A stretch of DNA of 64,000 nt from DATMRF01 sp035566435 (GCA_035566435.1 DATMRF010000120.1:44864-108863), one strand, 5' to 3'. Counted from the stretch's first letter, positions 52,202 through 61,923 are shown. Translations and numbers: made by a program. The notes: a model not told the origin generated them from the sequence alone.

Positions 52202-54403
52202 TTAGAACTTCACCTCGACTCTCTGCCCGGTGTACTCCAAGGATTTGTGCGAACCCTCGGGCACCAGGACGACATCGAACTTGCGCGGCTCGGCCAGCTT
52301 CAGCTTCGAGCGGGGGTCAGGCTCGGTTGTGAATGTCCGCCGCTGCTCATCCCAGGTCATGCGGGTCCAGGTCGCACGGTTCTTCATATAATCGAGGCTC
52401 TCACCGTCATCATCATAGAGAGTGAAGGCGCCGTTGGCACCCGCATAGACGCGGAGTGTGGTGGGTTCGGACACTGTTTGGCCCGTGTATTGGCGGACGG
52501 GGTCGAGCGGGATAATCGAGCCGGCGCGGGCATAGAGAGGCATTGTTGCAAGATCCACTGGACGGTCAATCCAGCGCCCGCCATCAACTCGCTCGCCCGT
52601 CCACCAGTCATACCAGGTTCCCGCGAGGAGGTAGAGGCGACGGGACTTCGCGCCTTTTTCGACAACTGGCGCGACCAGCAGGTCTCGACCCCAAAGGTAT
52701 TCGTCGCCGAGCTTCACCGCTTCGGGGTCAGCGGGGTAATGAAGCCACAGCGCCCGCATGAGTGGCAGGCCGGTATCGCACGCCTCTCGCAGCAACGTGT
52801 AATTGTAAGGCAGCAACCGATAACGCAGGTCTAGATATGTCCGGCAGATTGGTTCGACCTCCGGGTTGCGCAACTCGGAACGGTCGGTCACATCGCGCGA
52901 CTCGATGGGCCCCGGCCCGCCGGTGTTCCAACCCCACGGAAGCCTCAGATGCCAGGTGCGGCCATGCGAACGAAAGAGCGGGTTGAATGCCGAGAACTGG
53001 AACCAACGGAGGTAGAGTTCGCCCGTTAGCTCGGGGGTTGGAACAAAGCCACCGGTGTCCGAGCCCCAAAACGGGGTGAGGCTGAGCGAGTGGTTTACTC
53101 CCACCGGCACGTGCGCCGCAAGCGTGGCCCAACGCGATTGCACATCACCCGACCACAACCAGCCGCCATAGCGCGCTGCCCCGGCGTAGCCATTGCGGTG
53201 CAGACTCCAAGGCCGCGTGTCGGGGCGGTCCAGCAAGGGCCCTTCGTAGTAGCATCGGTGCCTCGCCAGGCGCGCTTCGATGGGCAGCTCGTCACCGTCG
53301 TCCGGCCACCAGCCATCGACGCCCATTGCGAAGTCCGCGCGATGCCGGGCCCAATAGTTGCGGATGTGGAGTGGGGAATCGGAGGATTCGTACATGGAGG
53401 CGCCAAACAAATCGCGGGGCGCGTGGTTAACATGGAGGACGACCTTGAAATGGAGGTTATGCAGGGCGCTAAGCCGCTCGGCCGGCCGGTCAAATGCGTT
53501 CGGGTTGCATTCGAGCGAACCATGGCCCGTGTTCCAGCCGTTGGTGCAGTAGCCGGTGCCGAGGTAGATCAGCGCGTCGCAAGGCAGGTTTTTGTCACGA
53601 AAAGTCTGCGCGATTTGCAGTGGGTCGGCCGGCCCGGCAAGCGTGCGATGTGATTGGATATAACCGAGCACCCATTTGGGAGGCATGACGGGCGCTCCCG
53701 TAAGCCGGATGTACTCTGCCATCGCATCCGCCGGCTGGTCCAGAGCGCTGATAAATACTTCCAACGGTTCTCTTCTCGAGGTGCGAGAATCGGGCAAAAA
53801 ACGCCCTTTGCCGCCGCGCAAATCGAATTCGCCCCAGGGCCGGTGCACCAACATCGCCCAGCCCTCGGTGCCGATAAGAAAGGGCACTGGAATTGTCGCG
53901 CCGTGAGTCGCGAGCCAGGGAGCGACTTGGCCGTTCACCATGCGATACGAGTGGCCGCGACGGTCGAATTGCTGTTCGCCTTCCCCGAGGCCCAGGACGA
54001 CTGAGTCGGTGCGGAACGTGACCGCAGAGATATCATTGGTATTTTCGAAGGTTAGTTGCTGAATCACCTTTCTATCGGAGCGGCTTATGACCAACGCCAG
54101 CGGCTGCGCGCCCAGCGTCACGCGCACGCGGCCAATGCGTACTTCTTTTGTGCCGTCCAACTCTCGAAGGCGAAGTTTTTCGACGCGCTTAAAGGGCACC
54201 AGCACGGTCGAGGGGGGGCCGGCCTGCGGCCTGCCGTGGTCATCGAGAGGCGAGAGTTGAATCTCCAAAGTCCGCTCACTGATTTCATAGAGGCTGAGTT
54301 CAACCGGCACGCCAGCGAAGCGAATCGGGGCGGCGCCAAACACCATAACAGAGAACAAGGCAGCGGCACCAAAAGCCAGGAACTGTTGCGCGCGGCGACT
54401 CAT
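52202..54403 (-). CDS. GH31 glycoside hydrolase
   Basis: The 733-residue exported enzyme (signal MSRRAQQFLAFGAAALFSVM) has the GH31 beta-sandwich start, VLGLGEGEQQFDRRGHSYR, the catalytic barrel with the nucleophile in GVDGWWPDDGDELP and the acid/base in LWSGDVQSRWATL, plus GSDTGGF and SHGRTWH. C-terminal beta domains follow (RAGSIIPLDPVRQYT). GH31 enzymes cleave alpha-xylosyl, alpha-glucosyl or alpha-galactosyl ends; the pectin context favours a xylosyl or galactosyl substrate but does not prove it. It is complete and matches the length of bacterial homologues. Confidence 0.9.
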   Translation of the reverse strand: MSRRAQQFLAFGAAALFSVMVFGAAPIRFAGVPVELSLYEISERTLEIQLSPLDDHGRPQAGPPSTVLVPFKRVEKLRLRELDGTKEVRIGRVRVTLGAQPLALVISRSDRKVIQQLTFENTNDISAVTFRTDSVVLGLGEGEQQFDRRGHSYRMVNGQVAPWLATHGATIPVPFLIGTEGWAMLVHRPWGEFDLRGGKGRFLPDSRTSRREPLEVFISALDQPADAMAEYIRLTGAPVMPPKWVLGYIQSHRTLAGPADPLQIAQTFRDKNLPCDALIYLGTGYCTNGWNTGHGSLECNPNAFDRPAERLSALHNLHFKVVLHVNHAPRDLFGASMYESSDSPLHIRNYWARHRADFAMGVDGWWPDDGDELPIEARLARHRCYYEGPLLDRPDTRPWSLHRNGYAGAARYGGWLWSGDVQSRWATLAAHVPVGVNHSLSLTPFWGSDTGGFVPTPELTGELYLRWFQFSAFNPLFRSHGRTWHLRLPWGWNTGGPGPIESRDVTDRSELRNPEVEPICRTYLDLRYRLLPYNYTLLREACDTGLPLMRALWLHYPADPEAVKLGDEYLWGRDLLVAPVVEKGAKSRRLYLLAGTWYDWWTGERVDGGRWIDRPVDLATMPLYARAGSIIPLDPVRQYTGQTVSEPTTLRVYAGANGAFTLYDDDGESLDYMKNRATWTRMTWDEQRRTFTTEPDPRSKLKLAEPRKFDVVLVPEGSHKSLEYTGQRVEVKF

Positions 54404-54444
54404 GAATGAAGCAACGGGATGGGATTGAAAAGGTTTGCCGTAAG

Positions 54445-54467
54445 AAGGCGCGAAAAGACACGAAAAG
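54445..54467. repeat. GCGCGAAAAGACACGAAAAG repeat
   Basis: The motif AAGGCGCGAAAAGACACG then AAAAG repeats CGAAAAG at 9-nt spacing. It lies in the 190-base gap between the S9 peptidase and GH31 genes, and is one of several A-rich border repeats in the window. Confidence 0.45.
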
Positions 54468-54593
54468 CCCCATTTTTTGTCGCTTTCTGCCTTTGTGTGG
54501 CCATCAATCGCCGGCAGGTTGTTAAGATCTCACACCGATTGCTGTGAACGGCGGCCTGGTCGATGCCATGTTTCATGCACGCGGTTTCGAATC

Positions 54594-57029
54594 TCAGTTC
54601 TCGCCGGGGGTCTCCGCGTTCCGGTTCGGTAGCTCTATGCCTTGCAGGTGGCGCAGAAAGAAGTCCTGGAGCCGCCGCTGACCATAGGCGCCACCGGCAC
54701 CGTGGCCGCCACTGGGCACCACCAGTAAATCGAAATCCTTCCCCGCCCGGATTAACGCATCGACAAACCGGTATGTGCTCTCGGGTGGAACATTTTCATC
54801 CATTTCGCCTACCACCAGCATCAGGTAACCCTGTAACTTGCCGGCGTTGTCGATGTTGGAGGATTCTGCGTACTGCGGCCCGACGGGATAGCCCATCCAT
54901 TGCTCGTTCCATGAGGCTTTGTCCATGCGGTTGTCATGGCAGCCGCTATTGGCCACCGCGGCCTTGTAAAACTCCGGATGGAAGAGCAAAGCGCCCGCCG
55001 CGCTTTGGCCGCCCGCGGAAGTGCCGTAGATCCCGACGCGGGTGATGTCATACCAGGGGTATTTGGCGGCAACGGCCCTGTGCCAAAGAATCCGATCCAG
55101 AAACCCTGCGTCCTTGAGATTCTTCCAACAGACATCGTGGAACGTTTTCGAACGGTTCGCCGTCCCCATGCCGTCGGCTTGCGCAACGACAAAACCCAGG
55201 TCCGTTAGCGAGGCGAACCGGCGCACCCCGCTGAAACTCTTAGGAACATACGAGCCTTGCGGCCCGGCATAGACCTGTTCGAGCACAGGATACCTTTTGG
55301 AGGGGTCGAACTTGGCCGGCCGGCAGATGATGCCCCAGACATCGGTCTTGCCGTCGCGTCCTGTGGCGGCGAACACCTCCGGCGGTTCCCAACCGGTCGC
55401 CTTCAACTCGGAAATATCCGCCTGTTCGAACTGACACACCCGCTCGCCGTCGGAGGTGCGCCGCAGTTCATGGATCGGCGCCAGGTCCGCTCGGCTATAG
55501 GTGTCGATGAGGTACTTCCTGTCCGGTGAATATTGGCCCGAGTGGTTGCCGTTCGCATCGGTGAGCGCGACCAGGCCGGTGCCGTCGAAGTTCACTCTAT
55601 AATACTGGATGAAATACGGGTCCTGGCCCGGATTTCTGCCGCTGGCGCGGAACCAGACCTGGCGTTTGTCCTCATCAATGGAATCGATGCCGCGCACCAC
55701 GTAATCGCCCCGAGTGATCAGGTGCTTTATCTTCCCTTCTTTCGTATCGACCAGGTAAAGATGTCGCCACCCGTCGCGCTCGGAGACGTATATCATTTCG
55801 TCGGTTTTTTCCAGCCAATTGACGTACCGGATATTCACGTTTTCGGTATGGGCGGTCCAAATGAACGTTTCGGTGCTTTCATCGATGATGTTCCGCGCGG
55901 TGCCGGTGTGTGAATCCACTTCAATCACGCGGAAGCGCTGGTGACCGCGGTCTTCCTGCTCGTAGGCGAAATGGCGATTGTCGCGGTTCCAGCGCAACCG
56001 CGGGGATTCCCATTCGTGCTCGAAACGGTCCACTTCCGGCTTGATTTGCTTGCGATTGGCCACTTCGAAAATGCTCAGCTCGTAGGTGGCGAATTTGTCG
56101 CCTGGCAACGCATAGGGCCGATGATGCAGAATGGCCCGGCCGCCCCCTTTGGGGGACGACTCTATCAAATAAACTTCTTTGCGCTCGCCGGGCTCGACGC
56201 GCCAGGCGACAAATGCCTGGGAATCCGGGGCCCATCCTATCCGGGCATAGGATTTTCCTTCCTCACCATCCTGGCTCAGTTGATGTTCCTCGCCATCCTC
56301 CTCCGAATGGAGATAGATGTTGTGTTCTTTCACGAGGGCGGTCCACTTGCTGTCGGGCGACAGAACACGCCGACTATTCTCATCTTCGGGGGTAGGACGC
56401 GCTGTCCCCAACGCGCCGCGGGAGTTGGCGGGCCGCTCGCGCTGCCGAGGCGCGTTGGGGAGAGCGCGCCCTGCCTCGGCCGATGGTTTTTGGACTTCAG
56501 CAGCCGCGTCGGCTTTTTGCTCGCTGCATTCGTAGGAGCCGAGGTCGCAACGCCATGTTTTGTCAGCGGCCTCAAAGAGAATGGTCTTGCCCTCATCGAT
56601 AAACTCGATGTCCGAAAACGGCAGGCGTTCGGCCGTGTACGGGTGGCCAGTTGCTTTCGACAACGCCGCAGCCAGCTTTTGGTGGTCGAACGCCGGCTCG
56701 CGTGTCCCTTGCTCCGCGTCCACTACAATATACTCCTTCGCGCTCTCGCGTAAATCGTTGCGATACCAAAACCGCGTATTGTCCTGAAACCAGTGCGGCG
56801 CGATCCGCGCTTTATAGACTCCACGCTCCGGCGCTCCAAAACGCCCGCGCCGGCGCTCAGTCACCGCGTTGGTTTCCACCGAGGTTGCCGCGGGCGCGGC
56901 GGCGGTCAACACCGGTTCGCGTGAGAAAAGGCTGCTTGGGGCGGCGAGCGGAGCCACCGCGGTTGCGAGGAGGAGAGCATATCCGCAGCCGCAGGCGCGA
57001 AGAGGGTCGGCATTTGTTAAGCGCGTCAT
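54594..57029 (-). CDS. S9-family prolyl oligopeptidase (DPP4-type)
   Basis: This is an 811-residue exported peptidase. The N-terminal beta-propeller (about residues 70-520) has repeated WSP/YSPD-like blades (VLSPDSKWTALVKEHNIYLH, GYARIGWAPDSQ-type). The alpha/beta-hydrolase part shows the nucleophile S671 in GTSAGG, an acid in VGEMDENVPPES and His in PSGGHGAGG. A Pro/Ala/Arg-rich insert at residues 187-212 (GRALPNAPRQRERPANSRGA) comes from an inverted repeat. Why a peptidase sits between CAZymes is unclear; it could process extensin-like or other cell-wall proteins. It is intact. Confidence 0.88.
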   Translation of the reverse strand: MTRLTNADPLRACGCGYALLLATAVAPLAAPSSLFSREPVLTAAAPAATSVETNAVTERRRGRFGAPERGVYKARIAPHWFQDNTRFWYRNDLRESAKEYIVVDAEQGTREPAFDHQKLAAALSKATGHPYTAERLPFSDIEFIDEGKTILFEAADKTWRCDLGSYECSEQKADAAAEVQKPSAEAGRALPNAPRQRERPANSRGALGTARPTPEDENSRRVLSPDSKWTALVKEHNIYLHSEEDGEEHQLSQDGEEGKSYARIGWAPDSQAFVAWRVEPGERKEVYLIESSPKGGGRAILHHRPYALPGDKFATYELSIFEVANRKQIKPEVDRFEHEWESPRLRWNRDNRHFAYEQEDRGHQRFRVIEVDSHTGTARNIIDESTETFIWTAHTENVNIRYVNWLEKTDEMIYVSERDGWRHLYLVDTKEGKIKHLITRGDYVVRGIDSIDEDKRQVWFRASGRNPGQDPYFIQYYRVNFDGTGLVALTDANGNHSGQYSPDRKYLIDTYSRADLAPIHELRRTSDGERVCQFEQADISELKATGWEPPEVFAATGRDGKTDVWGIICRPAKFDPSKRYPVLEQVYAGPQGSYVPKSFSGVRRFASLTDLGFVVAQADGMGTANRSKTFHDVCWKNLKDAGFLDRILWHRAVAAKYPWYDITRVGIYGTSAGGQSAAGALLFHPEFYKAAVANSGCHDNRMDKASWNEQWMGYPVGPQYAESSNIDNAGKLQGYLMLVVGEMDENVPPESTYRFVDALIRAGKDFDLLVVPSGGHGAGGAYGQRRLQDFFLRHLQGIELPNRNAETPGEN
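56395..56471. repeat. Inverted repeat (23-bp stem) inside the S9 peptidase gene
   Basis: The left arm 56395-56417 and right arm 56449-56471 are inverted copies with 21 of 23 positions matching (shared core TCCCCAACGCGCC), around a 31-nt loop. It is translated in frame, 77 nt in all with flanks, into a Pro/Arg/Ala-rich loop at the propeller surface. Confidence 0.82.
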
Positions 57030-57063
57030 AAAACCGGGAGAGATCGGGTGAGCGAAACGCCTG

Positions 57064-59463
57064 CTACGGAACTTTCCATTCCTGGATGCCCGCGGACCAG
57101 TTAGGTTGCAACTTCACTTCGAGTTTCAGGCCGCTGGTGGTTACCGGTTTGAAGGCAACCTGGTTATACTTATCTTTGGAGACTCCGTAAGTGTCGGTCG
57201 TTTCGACTGGCTTCCACTCTGCACCATCCTTGTACAGCAGGCGCCAGGAGGCGGGCACGCGGCATTCGCCGCCGCCGGTGTCGTCGAACCAATAAACCTC
57301 GGTCTGTGAGACGGCCGCGGGCTTCTCAAAAGTGTACTCGACCCATTCCTCCGTTCCCTTCAGCGGCCACCAATGGAAGAAAGGGTTCTCGTGATCATTG
57401 GATGACGACGGCTCGAGCAGATCGTTGATGGCTTCGGGGTTTTTGCCGCGACCGGAAACGGTCACCTTGCTTTTGGACGCAATGCAAGGCCGGGCAGGCA
57501 CGCGCACGCTAGCCTCGTTGTTCGCAAGCCAAACGGCCATCTGCCCGCGGCCACGGTTGGCCCAGGCATAATAAGGGATCGCCTTGAAATCCTGCTCGGT
57601 CTTCAGCCGCGCGCCACTGTCATCGGTGGTCACCGTGTAAGCTTTGCCTTTGATGACCTCGACGCCGTTCAACAGCTTGGGCTCGAACTCGGCCGTGAAC
57701 GCCTCGCTGTCGGGCACCAGCAGGTTGCGCACCTTGCCGTTCGGATTGTCTGGCCATTCAGCGCAATACACCAGCGGCCCGCGCTGAAGCGCCACCCGGC
57801 CACGGTCAGCCTGCACGTTTTCATTCGCTGCGACGCGCCGGACCGGCATGGGCAGGTCCAGCTCAATCACGTCGCTGTCCTTCCAGTTGCGGCTAAGGCT
57901 CACATAGCCTTTGTTCAGCTCAATCGGGACAGCGTTTTCGTTGAGCTTCAGCGTGACCGGTTCATCCAGCTTGTCGGCGAATTTATACAGGTCACTCGGA
58001 ACGGCCTGGCCGCGGGCCCAACCTGGAATCCGAACATTGAAGCTGAATTGGCCCGGCTTCGCCGGCGCGAGCGTCAGCTTGACGGCGCCATCCCAGGGGT
58101 AGCGCGTCTCCTGGGTCACTTTGACCATCGCTCCGTTATCCAACTTGATGTGGGCGATTCCGGCGGCAAAGAGATTAACGTAGATGCTGTCGCCTTGCTG
58201 CGCATAGACGTAACCGGGAACGGACGCCAGGAAGCGCGTCATGTTGCCGGGACAGCAGGCCACACCGAACCATGGACTGCGCGAATGCTGGCCGTTTGAT
58301 TCGAGTGGGTTCGGGTAGAAGAAGCGTTTGCCATCGAGCGAGACGCCGGAGAGCAGCCCGTTGTATAGCGTGCGCTCGAGGACGTCCACGTACTTGGCAT
58401 CGCCGTGCAGGAGGAACAGACGCTCGTTCCAGTAATCGTTCGCAACCGCGGCGCAGGTCTCGCAGTAGGCGCTCATGTTGGGCAGGAAGTAATCGGGGCC
58501 GAACGCCTCACCGCCGCCGACGGCGCCGATGCCGCCGGTGATGTAGAGCTTTGCGCCGACGGCATCGTTCCAAATGGCATCGATCGCGTGGAGATAGCGT
58601 TCATCGCCGGTCAGGGCGGCGACATCCGCCATGCCGCTGTAGAGGTATCCGGCGCGCACCGCGTGCCCGACCGCCTCCGTCTGGCCCACCGGCTTGATGC
58701 GCGATTGGTGATAGTCGTCGCCGCCGGGTCCGCGCACATCGATGAAGAACTTCGCGAGGTCCAGGTAACGTGAGTCGCCCGTCGCGCGGTAGAGTCTGGC
58801 GAGCCCCATCTCCACAATCTCATGCCCTGGCCAGATGTGGAGCTTGTCGGGGCCGAACGTGTTGCACAACAGGTTGGCTTCTTTGACGGCGATGTTGAGC
58901 AGATTCGTCTCGCCCGTCGCCTGGTAGTGTGCGGCGGCTGCTTCGAATAAGTGCCCCGCGTCGTAAAGCTCATGGCTTTGGTCGGGATCGCGAAGCCAGC
59001 GTTTCGGTCCCGACCACGAATGCGGATGCTCGGGGTTGATCGTGCGAGCGGTGTAGAGATAGCCGTCGGTTTCCTGGGCTTTGCCGATTTCCGCAATCAA
59101 ATTGTCCAGGTAAGCCTGCATCTTCGGGTCCGGCTGAACTGCCAGCGCGTAGGAAGCGCCTTCGAGCACTTTGTAGGGGTCGGTATCGTCGAACGGGTAA
59201 GGAGGCGGTTTGCGATTGGTGAGCTCCTCCCCGCGAATGGCTTTGGCGGCGCGGTCGAAATTATCCATGCGCCCGGATTTCTCGCACTGCTCGAACGCGA
59301 ATGGGATCGTCACCACGCGGTTGGTCTCGATGCGCGGGGCCCAGAAAATATCCGTCAGATGCACATCGGTAAACGGCACGGGTTTGACAGGGTAGTCGCG
59401 CGCGGGTGGGGCGGCGAACACACTGGTTGCGCAAAGGCTTAACGCAAAGGCACAAAGAGGCAA
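57064..59463 (-). CDS. GH127 beta-L-arabinofuranosidase (first)
   Basis: The 799-residue exported enzyme has the GH127 metal-cysteine centre: SAYCETCAAVAND (Glu and Cys) and GVACCPGNMTRF (Cys pair). The alpha/alpha-barrel repeats (HELYDAGHLFEAAAAHYQATG, RYLHAIDAIWNDAV) are followed by beta domains and a C-terminal discoidin-like part (WVEYTFEKPAAVSQTEVYWF). It releases terminal beta-L-arabinofuranose from arabinan or extensin side chains. The start is TTG 59463; its signal (LCAFALSLCATSVFAA) is written in AAAGGCGCAAAG-type repeat sequence. It precedes the S9 gene by 34 bases in the same operon direction. Confidence 0.9.
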   Translation of the reverse strand: MPLCAFALSLCATSVFAAPPARDYPVKPVPFTDVHLTDIFWAPRIETNRVVTIPFAFEQCEKSGRMDNFDRAAKAIRGEELTNRKPPPYPFDDTDPYKVLEGASYALAVQPDPKMQAYLDNLIAEIGKAQETDGYLYTARTINPEHPHSWSGPKRWLRDPDQSHELYDAGHLFEAAAAHYQATGETNLLNIAVKEANLLCNTFGPDKLHIWPGHEIVEMGLARLYRATGDSRYLDLAKFFIDVRGPGGDDYHQSRIKPVGQTEAVGHAVRAGYLYSGMADVAALTGDERYLHAIDAIWNDAVGAKLYITGGIGAVGGGEAFGPDYFLPNMSAYCETCAAVANDYWNERLFLLHGDAKYVDVLERTLYNGLLSGVSLDGKRFFYPNPLESNGQHSRSPWFGVACCPGNMTRFLASVPGYVYAQQGDSIYVNLFAAGIAHIKLDNGAMVKVTQETRYPWDGAVKLTLAPAKPGQFSFNVRIPGWARGQAVPSDLYKFADKLDEPVTLKLNENAVPIELNKGYVSLSRNWKDSDVIELDLPMPVRRVAANENVQADRGRVALQRGPLVYCAEWPDNPNGKVRNLLVPDSEAFTAEFEPKLLNGVEVIKGKAYTVTTDDSGARLKTEQDFKAIPYYAWANRGRGQMAVWLANNEASVRVPARPCIASKSKVTVSGRGKNPEAINDLLEPSSSNDHENPFFHWWPLKGTEEWVEYTFEKPAAVSQTEVYWFDDTGGGECRVPASWRLLYKDGAEWKPVETTDTYGVSKDKYNQVAFKPVTTSGLKLEVKLQPNWSAGIQEWKVP
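59430..59463. repeat. AACGCAAAGGCACAAAG-type repeat overlapping a signal peptide
   Basis: GCGCAAAGGCTTAACGCAAA then GGCACAAAGAGGCAA is a degenerate tandem related to 17847-17880. On the minus strand it encodes the first residues of the GH127 signal peptide. Confidence 0.5.
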
Positions 59464-59505
59464 TGACGATAAGGCGTGACCAAAACGCGCTAGGTCTCGC
59501 TTCGC

Positions 59506-59540
59506 CGCTTTGCCGCTTTGCGTCTTTGCGTCTTTGCGTT
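59506..59540. repeat. CTTTGCGT tandem repeat
   Basis: CGCTTTGCCGCTTTGCGTCT then TTGCGTCTTTGCGTT carries four to five units of an 8-9 nt motif. It lies in the 102-base gap between the two GH127 genes. It is the reverse complement of the family at 17847 and 59430. Confidence 0.55.
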
Positions 59541-59565
59541 CATTTTCCCATTAACCACGATGGGG

Positions 59566-61923
59566 TCATTGGTTCGTGGAGGTTTTCAGCACGCGCACGC
59601 TGGAGACGCTGGCGCCGCGCAGGTCAGGCGGCGCCTGAAATCTCACGGTCACCTTCGCTTTGCCCTTCAGCACGTCGGCGCCCAACGGATAGGTCTTCGT
59701 ATTTAACCCCGGACCACGGCCCACGCCGGAAGGCCGCTCGGCTGCCAGCTTCGTATCGTCCACAAAGACGTCCAGCGCGCTGCCGCCCCGGCCGCCACCA
59801 CCGTAAGCGACGCTTAGTTCCTGGGGTTGGTTCGGCAGAACCTTCAACTCCCAGGCGAACCACCCATTCGTCTCGGCGTACCGGAAATTGCGGTCGTTGA
59901 ACTCGCGTGTGTCGGTGCGTTCGCCTTTGAAGTTGTGGTCGCGCTCGTCCTGTTCCTCACCGGCGTTGACGAGATCGACCGTCCGCGCCTCAAGCTCCTT
60001 TTGGCGGACGAGTTCCTGCTTGTATTCCTGCTGCTTCACCTCCCACTCGGCGGGCGTGAACCGATCCCAATACACTTCATAGCGCTCGTTGTAAGCCTGA
60101 TAGAACGGCGCCAGCGTCACCCCATGGTTGCTGTCGTCACCAGGGATCAGAAATACCTCGGGCGTCCCCGAGAAAGTATCCGGCTTGCCGGTTACGGGTT
60201 TGAGACTCGCGAGCAGTTTCGGCTGGTCCGCGACAATCGCCGGGAATGGCTTGCGAGTATGGACCTGAGCGCACAAAACCAGCGGCCCGTTCAGAATGGC
60301 GAACCGGTTGACGTTGTCTTTGAATGCCTCGGTCCGCAAGCTGAACGGCATGTTGATTTCGACGGTGTCGCCGGTCTTCCACGTCCGGGCGAGCGACACG
60401 TAGCTGCCGACGGCGCCAGTCACCGGCTCGTTCTTGCCGTTCACCCTGATTTCAAAGCCCTTCACCGCCCAAAACGGATGCCGAACCTGCACGTTCAACT
60501 GCATCGGCTGTGCGCAAGTAAACGTCAGTTTCGTGCTGCCTTCGCCCGGGTATTTGGTTTCCTGCCGCAGCTTCAAACCTTTGGCTTTCCAATTCAATTC
60601 GGAAGCGATGAACAGGTTAACGTAAAGATTTTGGTCGTTGTGAAAATAAATGCTGTCGCCGTACTTCGCGTGGTTTTCGACCCCGGTGCCGGTGCAGCAC
60701 CAAAATGAGTCGTTTTGGCCGTTGAAATTCCGGCGCGACCCCGACCGCAACGGCACATAATAGCACATCATGCCCGTTTCCGGATTCTGCGAGGCGAGGA
60801 TGTGATTGTACAACGCCCGCTCGGAGTAATCCGCGTACTCCGCTTTCGGCTCCCAGCAGAACAAGTGCCGCGTCAGCTTGAGCACGTTGTAGGTGTTGCA
60901 GGTCTCCGTGGTGTTTGGCCCCAGCGCCTGCGATAAATGCTCTTTGGGGCTGAACATTTCGCCGTTGCTGTGACCGCCAATGACGTAGGATCGCTCATTC
61001 ACCACCATGTTCCAAAAAAACAGCGCCGCCGTTTTCAGGGGCGGTTCGCCCGTGAGCTCATATTGCCGGGCGTTCCCGATGAACTTGGGGATCTGCGTAT
61101 TCGCGTGCAGCCCCGTTAACTTGTCCTCTTCGTGTTCCGCGGGGTTGAGCACCCGGTGATGGTTGAACCGCAACGAGAGCCTCAAGTATTTCTCGTCACC
61201 GGTCAGCGCGTACAAGTTCGCCAGTGTCTCATTCATGCCGCCGTGCTCCGTGCTGAGCATGGCCTGCATTTGCTCGTCCGTCAGCTTTCCATTTCGCGCG
61301 ATCGCCCAGTCGCCGAATTTCCTCGCCACGTCGAGCGCCTGTCGGTTGTCGCAATAAACATACATATCCTCCAACCCCGCGAAAATCTTGTGCAGGGTGT
61401 AGTACGGAGCCCAGACGCGGCTAGGTTTCTCAACCCGGTCTATAAAAGTCTCAGGGTAGGCGCTCAGGTAACCGCTGCCCAGCTTGGCCTGGCATTCGGC
61501 CAGCCCCGCCACCACCGCATCCCCTTTTTCCTTCAAGCGTTTGTCGCCAGTGCTCGCGTACATCAGCGCGCAGGCAGAAAGGTAGTGACCGACAAAATGG
61601 CCGCGCAGCTCGCAATCCGGCGCTTCCCATCCCCCTAGAGGTTCGGCGTGCGACGGCAGCCCCGCGTTCACCCGGAAATTGTGCAAGAGCCGGTCCACAT
61701 CAAGCGCCAGCAGGTACTGTTCATCCAACTCCATCGCGTGCTTGAACGGACCATCCAGCAGACGGACGGCTTCCAGCGGGAAAGCATGAACCTTTATAGG
61801 CACAACCGGCGGGACTTTGACCTTCGGGTTCGGGTCGGCCAGGCAGTCTGCCTTGGCGGAGAGGGTCAATAAGGCTGAGCTGAGCAGAAAAGTAAAGGTA
61901 GCTTTCATTGGATTAAGTTTCAT
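59566..61923 (-). CDS. GH127-family beta-L-arabinofuranosidase (second)
   Basis: ATG 61923 gives 785 residues with a signal (MKATFTFLLSSALLTLSAKA). It belongs to a different GH127/DUF1680 branch from its neighbour: LDEQYLLALDVDRLLHNFRV, LGGWEAPDCELRGHFVGHYL, the metal residues in TTETCNTYNVLKLTRHLF (Glu, Cys) and the Cys pair in SFWCCTGTGVENHAKYGD. A C-terminal beta module (residues about 640-785) ends in FQAPPDLRGASVSSVRVLK. The two enzymes probably act on different arabinose linkages. It is the first gene of the 19-kb pectin array, so its promoter should lie upstream in 61924-62307. Confidence 0.88.
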   Translation of the reverse strand: MKLNPMKATFTFLLSSALLTLSAKADCLADPNPKVKVPPVVPIKVHAFPLEAVRLLDGPFKHAMELDEQYLLALDVDRLLHNFRVNAGLPSHAEPLGGWEAPDCELRGHFVGHYLSACALMYASTGDKRLKEKGDAVVAGLAECQAKLGSGYLSAYPETFIDRVEKPSRVWAPYYTLHKIFAGLEDMYVYCDNRQALDVARKFGDWAIARNGKLTDEQMQAMLSTEHGGMNETLANLYALTGDEKYLRLSLRFNHHRVLNPAEHEEDKLTGLHANTQIPKFIGNARQYELTGEPPLKTAALFFWNMVVNERSYVIGGHSNGEMFSPKEHLSQALGPNTTETCNTYNVLKLTRHLFCWEPKAEYADYSERALYNHILASQNPETGMMCYYVPLRSGSRRNFNGQNDSFWCCTGTGVENHAKYGDSIYFHNDQNLYVNLFIASELNWKAKGLKLRQETKYPGEGSTKLTFTCAQPMQLNVQVRHPFWAVKGFEIRVNGKNEPVTGAVGSYVSLARTWKTGDTVEINMPFSLRTEAFKDNVNRFAILNGPLVLCAQVHTRKPFPAIVADQPKLLASLKPVTGKPDTFSGTPEVFLIPGDDSNHGVTLAPFYQAYNERYEVYWDRFTPAEWEVKQQEYKQELVRQKELEARTVDLVNAGEEQDERDHNFKGERTDTREFNDRNFRYAETNGWFAWELKVLPNQPQELSVAYGGGGRGGSALDVFVDDTKLAAERPSGVGRGPGLNTKTYPLGADVLKGKAKVTVRFQAPPDLRGASVSSVRVLKTSTNQ

